The position numbers and the translations under genes are program-made. This document shows, one piece after another, positions 24,996 to 37,800 of a DNA stretch of 64,000 bases (its first letter is position 1; the number at the start of each line of letters is the position of its first letter). The stretch spans positions 20,339,047-20,403,046 of the forward strand of contig NC_047066.1 of assembly GCF_902459465.1 (NCBI RefSeq). Direction: 5' to 3'. The DNA comes from Asterias rubens (lineage: Eukaryota > Echinodermata > Asteroidea > Forcipulatida > Asteriidae). The notes below the pieces were generated by a model that worked only from the letters and a program-made list of their open reading frames with translations, searched no databases and was not told the DNA's origin.

Positions 24996-25856
24996 TGCTT
25001 TCGTATGCAGATTCCAAAAATGATTATATTTTTCTCATTGCATATTTTTTGTATTTCGCAGAAAATAAGACTGTTGTACTTTACTTTTATGTTTTTAATA
25101 ATATTACACAAATGTTTCCAACGACGACATCACTTCCGTTTTTTTCATCCACAAAGTCTGGAATCACCCTTTATTGCCAATTGATGACCGAAACCGCAGC
25201 CTGTTATGAGTCATGCGGCATGCATTTACTTTACAGCCTTTTTAAAAAATAATAGAAACACAACACAGCAGGAAGTGCGAGTACCCCCTCTATCGGGAAA
25301 AGAAAAGTAATTTCGCTGTACTATTTTTTTAAACGGGTTGCTCCTTTCGATTTCCAAAAGTCTTTCATAAAACACACAATTTTTGTCACTTAATTAGAAA
25401 CGCTGTAAAAAAAAAAAAAAACTTATACAATTTATACAACTTTAAATAATAATTTTAAATTGATTTTTCCAAAAATTCTGTTTAAAGAGAAAGTAATGCG
25501 TTTCTACTTAATATTTTGTACCCTGTTAAAGAAATGGTGAAGTCTAAACAAGTCATCAACAAACAGTACGCATGCTGCATGCTGAAAACCGGAACAACCA
25601 TAGTGTTTTTCGTGAGGGCGGACGTGTCTCAAAATTGCTTGACAAAAAACCTACCAAATACTGTAACTATTAGGACCAAGTTTTGTATTTGTCAGTGCGA
25701 TAAACTTCTTGCGTGTGTTGCATACAAATAACGACAAGAACTGACATACTGAATGCAGCCTGGAAAATGAGCTGGAAACATTTGGGAATGGTGTAAAGTT
25801 GTCCTCGAAGTTTCTTTGGAACAACACCGACCAATAACCAACCAAAAAACAGCAAG

Positions 25857-28800
25857 ATGGCCGTAAACCACGCAGGTCGGCGCAAGACGCTAGAAGGTAA
25901 TGTACTTTCTGTATTATTCTTGAAACTAAACTTTAAAAAAAGTGAGAAGAGATTAATTTCTCGGATAACTTTCCGTATGGCGCCACCACTTTTTCACTCA
26001 TTTTTACAAAAAGGGATATCTCATTGAGGTACTAAATTAGATACATTACTAGATTATTTCATATCGAATGAAAAAGTGGTGGCGCCATCCGGAAACTTTT
26101 CCAATTTCTCTATATGCTGTAGGCAATGGTGGCCTCCACAAACAAATGCAACATTTTACTATTTTCTTAGTAGTTAGGCCAGCCCAGGGGCTGGAGAAAA
26201 AAAAAAAAAAAATGAACCACACAACACAACTACACAATTTCTGATGAACTGCTAGTCTACAAAAGGGGTATCAATTTACATACAGACTGTAAATTCTCCT
26301 GAGCATGGCTTGAGGTTTTTACTTGAAGACACTAGACACCTTGGGTATTATTTGTCAAAGACCAGTCTTTTCACTTGGTGTATCTCATGCACACAAAAAA
26401 ACATAAAACATTTGAACTCAATAGAATTGGTCGTTGAAGTTGCAAGATAAATGGAAGAAAAAACACCCTTGTCACACAAAAGTTGTGTGCTTTCAGATGC
26501 TTGATTTCGGGACTTCAAAATCTAATTCTGAGGTCTCTAAATCAAATTTGTTGAAAAGCTTTGTTACTTCAGTGGGAACCGTTTCTCGCTATGTTTTATG
26601 CTATCAGCAGCTCTCCATTGCTTGTTACAAGTAAGTTTTTATGCTATTGTAACAATTATTTTTGAGTAATTACTAACAGTGTCCAGTGCCTTTAAGTTTC
26701 ATTGACCATTATCTTAACGTCTCATTTCAGATCAAACTCATGTGACCATACAGGAGCAGTTTTTGTATGAATGGAAAGAAAACTTTGGAGATTCGCAAGT
26801 ACCAGAGAACTTGCAGTTTATGAAGATGACTCTCCCTGAGACTGTCAAACCAACGCAGGGCGAAGAGGGCGTGGCCACCCCTGCCTTCAACGCCACTGAC
26901 TCTTTGATTCTCGCCAACCTAGAGGGAGACCTCAAAGAGTCCTCCACACACATCCTCAAACTACGCAATGAGCTGAAGCGGGAGAAATTTTGTAAGGAAT
27001 GGCTGACGAAAGAGATCCACCGTTACAACAGGGCAAGCGAGGGACTGGACTCTAGATCAACAGGGTCGTCAGAAGCGTCAGAGCTGTATCCTGAAGAGGA
27101 TTTCGAAGCCTTGGGGGTGGTCAAAGAGGAGTTGGAGACGCCCCGGGCATCACTTGAGGAAGACGAGGTATCAGGAGATTCTTGTGATAAAAAGACTCTG
27201 CATGTCGAGAATGATGATGGTGACGATGATGAGCAGGAACCTCTCTATGACAACATCAAACCTCAAGACGACAGTAGCTCTGACGAAGACATGGAGGGAA
27301 TTTATGAGAACTTGGACTTCTTGAAGAAAATGCAAAATGGGGATGCGTCGAATGAGGAGTCGGAAGGCGAAGATGTCTTTCTTGGAAACCCACATATGGA
27401 GCACCTACTCACAACGAACATGAGGGTCAGCACTCTGATAGAGGGGCATGATGAAGACGGAGGACCCCCTCCAAGAAGACCCTTGAGGAGGGGCCAACCT
27501 CCTGTCCTACCTATTCGGGGTGACCTCCCGAAGATGCCCCAGAGAGATGAGACTGCACAAGAGAAGGACGAGACACACCCCTCAGACAACAAACAAGACC
27601 ATGGTGAGATATTAGATGTAACGGCAAATTGTTTTTAAGTAGTTGGAGCCTTTAGAAATAAAACTCATATCTGATGACAACATTTGAAGTTTTGTAGTAA
27701 AAACACGTCACCCATTGTACAATGTCATGAATGTAGAACATGTATAAAACTATGCACGTACATGTACATGTAACAGTCTAATCATCAAGATGCATTTTAT
27801 TTAGGCCTACTGTTTGGTTATAAAAACCCAGAAAAGTCTATAAATACTTGACAACTTCATTTTTAGTACACCAAGCTTTAAACAAAATTTGTTTTGGTAT
27901 TTGATCTAGTTGGAGTTTAGTGGGATTTGTGATTTTTCTCACAAATCTTGGGAAAGTACTGAGTATGCAGTGCTAAATGTAGTATCGCACATATCGGTTT
28001 GTGGTTAAACCAAAACTAATAGGCCTAATTGACCTTGACACGTAACTTTTAAGGAACAAAATTTAGAAAGAAAACAAACAATGCTGATCCTCTTAACTGT
28101 CAAGGCCCAAAAGGAAGCTACTTAAAATGTAGCACAACCGAGTTATGCTGACCAGAATAAGGTTATCAGCCAAAATACCATGTCACATGCATCATCTTTG
28201 ACTGGTGTCCTGCTTATTTGTGCTTAGCACAGAACTAGTAAGCAACAGTGTCTGCATTTCAAGGAGCTCTATGAAATTATTAGGCCCAGATAATAAACTC
28301 ACTGACACCGTTTAGATACAGCAGGTTGTGTATGTTGTTTGTTTATCAACTGGTACTACACAACATTGAGTGTAAGTTTAGGGCCCTGCACAATATTGCC
28401 AGACTGACAACGTTTGTATCCATTGTATACTTTAAAATCATTAAGAACCATGCATACTGTAGTTTTAGTTTGTTGTGTGTGGCTTAGCAATCCAATGACC
28501 CATATCTCTACATCAGGGACTAGGGCGTGGGTGCAATGTATTGTGCCCTGATTATGTTCTTTTGTCAGTTAGGCCTTCTTTACCTGACTAGCAATGTGTA
28601 CAGCATTTTATGGGCAACCACCATACGGTACATTTACAAACTTTCATGAACATCATTTAACGTCAAATTGAGTCGAGTAAACATGTGTACGTGTACTTTG
28701 TATGGGGGACACAAGTTAAACCAGTATAAATTTACACGCTGACACTGTCTCTACTACAAAATAGCCATAGAGCCTGGACTTCCTGTGGGCATGATTAGTT

Positions 28801-31800
28801 GAGCTCATCTGGCTCAATTTACAGCTGTTGCTTTTAGTTATAACTCTTGAGCTTATGTTCTTTAAAACCTATGTCAATCCCCCCCCCCCCCCCCCCCCCG
28901 TAACATTTCCCATGACCAGTGTCTTGCCTGCCAGAAAAGTCCCTTGAATGAAGTAGGCCTACACAATGGTTTACACATTGTGTAAACAGAGGTTACATGG
29001 TGTATCATGTAATACAGATTGTAGGTAAACAAAACAAACATTTCCAAAACAAAATAAACAAACTACTAATAATGTAGGGCCTACACATTGAACCAACACT
29101 CCAATCAAACAAGAGATAGTTTGAGCCACAGTTAGTTACAAGTGTTGTTTGTACACTGTAACATAAACACATGAATTGTGTGTGAAATGATTGTAGTACG
29201 TAATTGAATGTGAAGTCATCACATTTAGGCCTACAGCTTTAAGAACATTGTGGAGGTGTTCATAAAACCATGAGGCAAAACATACAATGTTGGCCTACTG
29301 CTAAATTTTCACAACTTCCTCCCTAGAGGGTTCTAACTCACAATCTGTGTGGATTTTGAAAGCTTGTACTCAACAAAGTTCACTTTCTAAACTTAGATGT
29401 CAGTTATTCCTATGGTTATTCCTTCACTGGTCATGTGTTGTGATGTAATCTGTACAGTATCATGGGACTTTTAATATTTGGTACTGGTAGATTATTCAAC
29501 AGGTGTTATGCACAACTTCCTGGTTGATTTCATTGTTGATGGCCACATCAAACCCTAGGCATGAAAAATCAATAGCCTGTAACAACATTGGCAGGTTTTG
29601 TACAACGGGAGGGTTTATTCTACATACAACCTCTCTTTTCAACTCACTTGACCTTGTGAAAGCTTCAGACTGGCAGAAAAGCTATTGTACTACCAACCTC
29701 CATACGAACCTCATCCTTACCTATTTGGCCTGCTGAACACTGCTTATTACACTGTGGTGGTATAGGGTATAAATACATGTATGAAGGGGGTACATCTAGG
29801 GTTTCCTTTTGTCATGTTTGTTGATTACAACAACAACATTGTAAACACACTTTGTATGCTATGGTACTGAACATAACCGTTCACTCCTTCAGCAAATATC
29901 ATTCTGAAAGAATGTTAATTACTCTCCTGTATGGACTCCACTCACTACTTACCTGTGTTTATTAATCTTCCCTTTGTACAACACTCCTTTGTCATGTTTG
30001 TTGATCACAACAACATTGTAAATAACTTCAAAAAAATGGTACAAATTTTCTTGTGTATTGGTACTAAACATAATTGTGCATTATTATTTAATTTAGATTT
30101 GGGGTCTCCCCATTTTGTGGTACGTACATGTATTTCAAGGATCTTGTTTCAGTTTCAGCTAAATGCCAACACGGGATAAGTTTGGGAGATTTTTGTTTGA
30201 ATTAATTTGTCTTTTTGTGTACCCATGACCTCTGAATAACGTAGTTTTGCACAGATAAAAACAGTAGCGGAATGAATTATACAAGGGACAGATCAAATGT
30301 CATTCTTCCAGATTGTTATTAAACAGTTTTGTACATTATCTACCCGTACCCAATTCAATTTTCCAAATACATGCATACGTGAGCCTAGAGGCAGTTTTGT
30401 TTTTGGCAGAGATCATTATTTCTTTTCCCCCTGAGATGAAAGACTTGTGCGTAGATTGTAAAAACCGAAAATACTTATTGTTTTTGTGTTCATGACATGC
30501 ACTAGTTACGTGTACATGTACATGTAGGCCCATTCTCCTTCAAATAGGCTACGTCAGGAACTAAACATCCTGTACACAACTCATTGTCATTATTTAGTTT
30601 TAGCACTACAATTAAATCCAAAATAGTTGTCGTTATTTTGTTCAAAGGAAGACTCTTTCGATCCTCCACTTTGCTATCGACACCAAGGTTATCACGTAGT
30701 ATAAATCAGAAACCCAAACAACACAAGACCTTCAACAAAACAACAAATCTGGTCATCAAAACCGAAACCTCAGGTGGTAGTCATTGTACCTATAAATGTA
30801 CTCAAAGCCCAATTCGTCTACGCACTGATTCAATACCCAAAGCCTTGAACTTTTACTTTGTCATGTTGGAGTGAGCAATAGGGTTTGTTTGAAACAGTCA
30901 CACAGGCCTGATCAGCAGGAAACTTTTGACCACTTTCTGAGAGACCAGGATGCAACACTGATTTCCAAGGCTTTCTAGTCATTAAAGGGACTAATAATGA
31001 CAATGACTGTACACAATGTTAAACACCTGATGGTCAGTCGCCATGCCAGTTGGTCAATAGATAAAGGTTAAATGATTATAAATACATTTGATAATTGGAA
31101 TGGTAAATTCATTTCCACTCACTAGTTAAAAAAAAAACACACACTGAAATCATTCCTTCCTCTTTACAGGGATATTTACTAGGATCATTAACATGTAATT
31201 TTGTAACATACATACATTGTACATGTAGGCCTACTGTAGATTAACTCTTGGTGTATTTCATTGCTTTGAAAATATTGCTTATTTTCTTGTTATTGTGTTA
31301 CAAGAAACTTTGCTCCCCGACAAAACACACTCAGATACTACAAAATAATGTGGTAATTATTGTTATATCATACTGTCAGACTGTCACTTGTCAGTGAAAT
31401 GTTTATTCACCAGCCCCTTCCAAATCATATGTTCGTCCCCTTGTCGCCCCTTACACTTGCCAAATGCCCCCTAAACTTGAGGGTCTGATACCAGCAGAGC
31501 TTGCTCTTGGTTGTAAACTACGTATCTATGTAAGTAATGACATTACTTCCATGTGTTGAAGATTTGTTTAAAAGTGGGACATAATCTAAAAAGCTTTAAA
31601 CCCCCCCCCCCAAAAAAAAAAAAAAAAAAAAGAGAAAAAAAGAAGCCAGTATTAAAATATGAATTACATGTAACATACTTTGTATATGTACATGATGCCT
31701 AATGATTCTTGAAGTTCTTAGAATGGTAAAAGGTACCGGTAGTTCTCGTTAGCCACTCTATGAGGGACATTGTTAAACTTCACCACTTGTGGGGCAATCA

Positions 31801-34800
31801 CCAGTTATTTTATCATTCCTTTGTAACGTATCATGCAGGGAAATATGTGCAGAGACACCAATCATTAATTTCATTTGTTTTTTCAGATTTCCTGTCGCCT
31901 AACAGTGCCAGCCAAAGAGCATCCAGTCCCTCCAGTATGTCGGCTGATGATCGTGGCTCTGTATCGTCCACTGACCCAGAATCCTCTCCATCTTTCAAGA
32001 GACCGGTTACCATTCGTCAGATGTCTGGCGAGATGAGCCCAGATCCACCATCAGATGATCAGGTACATTTGCAAGTTATTATACTATCATAATTTTTTTT
32101 AAATTTTTACTTTACAGTACACTGATATATCGCACATACACGGTACGCGCGCTGTGGGTGTTGAATAAGGTGCATGCTGGTCTAGCTTGCGCTCAAGTTT
32201 GATCATGGCTAGATCAGCATGCACATCATTCAATAGTAGCGCTTGTGCAATGGGTATTTACAAAAAGGTCAATGTATGTTGTGATTATGGTGATGCACTC
32301 TCTTGCAGCTGCAGAAATTGTCCAACCTGACCTTAAAGAGGGTACAAGCCATAAGTCCATTCTGAACACCATGTTTTTTGATTGAGCAACAATTTTCTTT
32401 GCTTCTGGAAGAACAATTTTGTATATGTTTTACCTTGCACTGATATCTAGTGATATATAATGCCCAGTGCTTCCTGAGTCACTCAAAACAAAATTGCAAG
32501 CATGACTTCTGAAATCCTTGAGCAGGTATCGTACCCAGGGATAAAGATAATTCAGACTTTTGTCCGAATTCAGACTTGGTAAAGTCTACCTGGTAATAAC
32601 AAATGCTGTATTGTTAGTTCTCCTGAAAATTGCAAATTCCTGCAAATTGTAGGAATTTTCCAAGTACGTTTCCCAGATCAAAATAAGTCTTCCAATATGT
32701 CTTGGACATGTTGCAGGCCTTGAATTACACTAAGGCCACAGCCACTGTTCCCCCTGGTGGTGCCCCTTCAGATGTTTTCCACAGACTAAGATTTTCTAAT
32801 GGAAGTTGAGGTGCACTTTGCAAAACGAAAATGGCCTGGCCTTCTTGAAGATGAAATTCCAGGCTCGATGTTGGGGAGAGACTAACTGCTCTTTAGCCAT
32901 GGTTTTGTTTGAACTGTTTACCCATAATATTTGTTGGTTTTTCTTCCACTTACCATGTCAGCTCCAACACAGGTTATCTTCACCAGAGGTAGAAATCCTC
33001 AATGTCAGAAGACTACTACTGAGCGGGACTTTGGAAAGTGAACTCAAGTATGTCCAGACTATGGAGGAACTTCAAAAGGTAAGTTTGTTTTAAACTTTGT
33101 TTTAATGTAACTAGTATTATTAGTATTAGTAACTTACCATAAAAACAGTACATAACACAATACAAGAAAATATACCCTGAAAATTATTTCAGTAAAATGA
33201 ACTATAATTTGTTTTTAAGTTTTATGTTTACATATATACACTTATCACTCCAAGCCATCGAAACCCAACTGCATTGTGTTTTTTGCATCTGTTGGACTGC
33301 AGACTGCACGAGTGAACTGATCGTGCTTGGTACAGGTTCAGGGCACCATAAACTTAGTAATTGTGTTGAGTTATCATGTTATTATTTTAGTTTTTTTGTT
33401 AGAGTAGGTAGGATCCTAGTAAAACACAAGTTAGGGTTTATTAAGGACAATTTTGCATGATTTTATCACAAAGTAGATCCAGACCATGCACAGCAGAAAA
33501 AAACTCAAAATTACACTGTATCCGAACTGATATAAACCCCCACCCCAATACTATTGGCACAAATGCACTAGTGAAGTAAACTGTGAGGTATAGCTTTAAG
33601 TGCCCTGTTTTGGAGAAAAAGGTGACTGGTACACACATTTAATAGATTTAATAACTGTCTTGGGGATAAAGGAACAATATTTTGGTTTTAATTTGACACC
33701 AATGTGTGATTTGACAAGCACTCATACCCAGGGCCTTCAGACATGTCAGAGTCATACAGGAAGAACACCCAAAGGTTACAATATTACTCTGGTTGGATGA
33801 GACTGAAATGGTTAACTTTCAATGGCATTGGGTCAGTAGATAAACCATGAGGTTGGTGTGGCTTGGTTTTGTATATTTGTTATGGAGCCATAAAATAAAA
33901 TTCCATTCTTGGTTCCTCTTTTCAGTGTGGGTGAGGTTTCTACACATTTGTATCTACATTTTATGACTTTTGACACACACACAATACACTTGTGATTTCT
34001 ATAACAGTGCACTGCACAAGTGTAATAATATTGGGTTCAAAGTCCACATTTGACATCAAAGTGCTACATAAAGCTGGTGACATCATTTTCAATGAATTCG
34101 TTAATTAAATTCCTAGCTGTTTATGTAGGGGTCAATATTTGCTGATTTGAGATGGTTTTGATATTAATATTAATTAACTATTATCCCACTAATGCATCGT
34201 CTGGGAGAGACAATTTATAAATGGGCATTGTATACTGATTAGACTGGTTGAAAGATCTTTTATCAAACAGATGTGTCCATTTGGAAATATTTTTAAAGGG
34301 ATGGGCAATTGGAATTTTTGTATTATTACATGTACCTGTTAGTTGTCTGCAGATTATTTTCATCTTGTAAACCCTTACAAGGTTAAATTTTAATTGGGTC
34401 TTTGAATCAATTGCAGCTTTACAAAAGTAATGAGTGCTTTGAGACGCCTGTCGGGTGTGATAAAGCAATAAGAGTTGCATTTGTTTCTTATTATAATTCA
34501 TTTCACAAATTGTCGAGCCTCAAGTAATTTTCAAAGGAATTAATTAGTTGTAAGGGCTTACAAGGTGAGGTGTCACAACCTGCAGACAACCTTATTTCAT
34601 TAGGAATGAACAATTTAACAATTTCCCCATCCCTTAAAAAAAAAAATAATGGAATTGTAAAATCTTAATCTATTTTTATTAACTCTCCCAGCTACCCCTT
34701 TCCCATGAACCAACACTAATATGCACACAACGTTCATGTTTACTTCTTAAATATTTACAATTTTATCTCTTTGGGAAAACTGTACACAAATTTTCATGGT

Positions 34801-37800
34801 TACAAATTTCCAAATTTATCTCTTTGTGTTTTTATTGAACAATACACACTGGGAAATAATGTTCATGTTTTTTTTAATGTGACATTTATAATAAATTGAT
34901 TGAATTGATTGATTGATTTGATTAATTGATTGATGATTGATCGATTTCCCCTAACAGGTAATGAAGACATTCAAGGCCAACATGACCACCTCACAGCCGA
35001 TGCTAACCCAAGAAGACTACGATACTCTTTTCTTTAAGATACCTGAACTTGCTGATGTACATCGTGAGTTCTGCAATCACATGGCGCCCAAGCTGGCTAA
35101 GTGGAGCCCTGGACAGACCTATGGAGATTCATTCAAACTTTTGGTGAGAGAGTTACAGAAATCCTTTTTAAAGTAATGACAGCTTTTGTTTGAATTAAAT
35201 GGAACAGCTATTGCAAAACACTAAAGGTAGGCCTCATACTTCATGTTCAAAGCCAACATGGGTCAGGCCTGATAATAATAATAATGATATGAAACATTTA
35301 TATAGCGCTCTACGGAGAACAGAGCGCTGATACTTCACGGAGGCAACAAAGGCGATGCCTCCTTGCCCCCTGGTCATTCCCTTGTTGCCCTTGAAATACT
35401 CGACAGTAAATATTTCCTCTACAATTTCCTCATAGGGTGCCCTTTACCTACTGAGTAAATTCTTGGACATTGCCCCATTGCACTGACTGCCTGTAATTGC
35501 CCCGTGTGAGATGCCTCTTAGGCATCTTGTTGAGAACCTGTTTTAAAAATGCTTCCAAAGTCAATGTATTGAAATTGTTGCTTCCTTATCAGGCCAGAGA
35601 TTTTGGTCTACATGAGGAGTATGTAGCCAACTACAAGAAGGCCATGGCTGTCTTGGCAAGACTGAGGAAGCTTGATGAAAGGTTTGCTGCAATCTCTAGT
35701 AGTATTAAGCTACAGTCAGGCACCACCTACACCATGGAATGTGAGTATCATACTACAAGATCAATTTTTTTGGGGGGGTATTAAAAACGACTATAATAAA
35801 AATGACCAGTGGTGTGTCATTGCCTAGTGGTTAAGAGCACGGGACTCAAACTCTGGTGTTTCTGTCCAGCAGAGTGTGGGTTCGAGTTTCGTGACACCTG
35901 TGTCCTTAAGCAAGACACACCACGATGCTTCGTCCTTCAGATGGGACGTTAGGCCGCTGGTCCAGGGTGTTGTGTAACGCACCTTGCATTGCTCTAAAAA
36001 TGCAAAGGTTGTGGGTTCGAATCCCTCCCAGATTGAAGTATCTCTGTGGGACTGAAAATGGGACTGGTTTGAGTTTTATAAGCAATGATCTTTCAACATT
36101 GAAACTAATAATTGTTTTTGTTATGATAATTACCAATCCTATTCACTGCTTTACAATGAAGTTCTTCCAGTTTTGCAGTTTTGCATTATTTAATTTGTCC
36201 ATAGTACATTCTAGTACAATCTAAAATCCCTTGTGACGGAAGTTATGCCAAGTATAATGGCAAACTGCTTTTCTTTGGGTTATTTTTACTCTGGGTACAC
36301 GCCTCATTCAGACAATGTAGTTCATGGCCTAGGCCAGTTTCCTCCACAATGAGCTTCAGTTTGCTGTGCACAAAAGATGGTATGAACATTGTGTATCATG
36401 CTGTACTTCATAAACCACAGCTCATGTATTGCATTTAGAAAAAGCTGGCGAACCAGTGAAGCCCGGTTCATACTTCCTGCGAATGATTCGTGCAAAGCCA
36501 ATTTTCTTGCGTCCCAATTGGAAGGGGATCGATTGTTATGTCACAAAAATTTGCTTCGCATTCGCATGAAATATGAACCGGGCTTTATATGACAACTCAA
36601 CAGAAACTGCTGGCTAGTCACTGAAAAAGGGCAAACCCTGTACAATACAAGTTCACCATCATTCTACAACCAGGGAAAAACAAACTCTGTTCCAGGGCCT
36701 CTTTAAATGTAGGAAATTCAAACCACGCTTGACTGAGTGTTTGGGCGTCAACCTGAACAGGGTGGGCTATAAAGAGTTCAAATTCCTTCAACAGGAAATA
36801 ATCCAACACTTAACTGCATGTATTATTATTGATATAATCGTAATCCCAGTGCAGATTTAATGCAAACAAATGAACCACTTCCATGAGGCTGTTTATTTTC
36901 AGAATTTTGTGTGTGTGTGCCAAATTATTTATGAAAGATTCCCTTATTACATCATGATGTAAATGTGGAGTCACTTTTGGGGAGGAACGTGTTTAAGAGT
37001 CTTCAAGTTCAAATGGTCTAAGAGTAAAAAGAGTTTTATGTGTTTAAAAAAAAGGTTAGAAAACAGAATTAGCTGTTGCAAAATAAATCATGGCGTGATG
37101 TTTCGACCCTAGCAGAGTTTTTCTCGAAGGCTAACTAATTACAAAAATTGGTTTAATTCAAAACATACAACCACAAAACCCAAAGATGTGTCGCAGTGTA
37201 ATTGTGTTGTGTGTTAATAATAATAATAATAACATGCATTTATAGAGCGCTTAATACAAGGTTTCTAAGCGCTGAACAGGAGTGTTGCAATTGTGATCAA
37301 ATAAGCCATGATTTTAATCAACTTTGTCTATTAAGTCATAAAATGGAGGTAGTCAGAACGTTGAGCCAATTTAATCAAAGTTGCTGTTGGAGACTTTTCA
37401 ATTTCTAACCAAACTTCTAGATTTATAGGTATATTCAATGAAAATAACTCCTTAAATTTCTGAGATAGAAAATGCAATGTGTCATTGAGTTTGTCTGAGG
37501 GGGTAAATAACCACATTATGTTTGTACATGTAAGTATTGTATAGTGATTATTGTCGACTACTTCTGTTGGTTTGTTATGCTAGCTTTCTTAAAAATAATT
37601 CACAAAGAGGAAGAAAAACAGTTACGCAGGAAACAGTTGTGAAAAATTGCCCCAGAAATATGACCAACTTGATCACATTTCAGAGATTTGTATCTTTAAA
37701 AAAAAACTGCCTGTGGTTGATTAAAAATACATACAAAAAAAAAAAAAACCATACCAAACAGTTAACTATTTAAACAGTTAACTGTCTGGAGTGTCAATCT

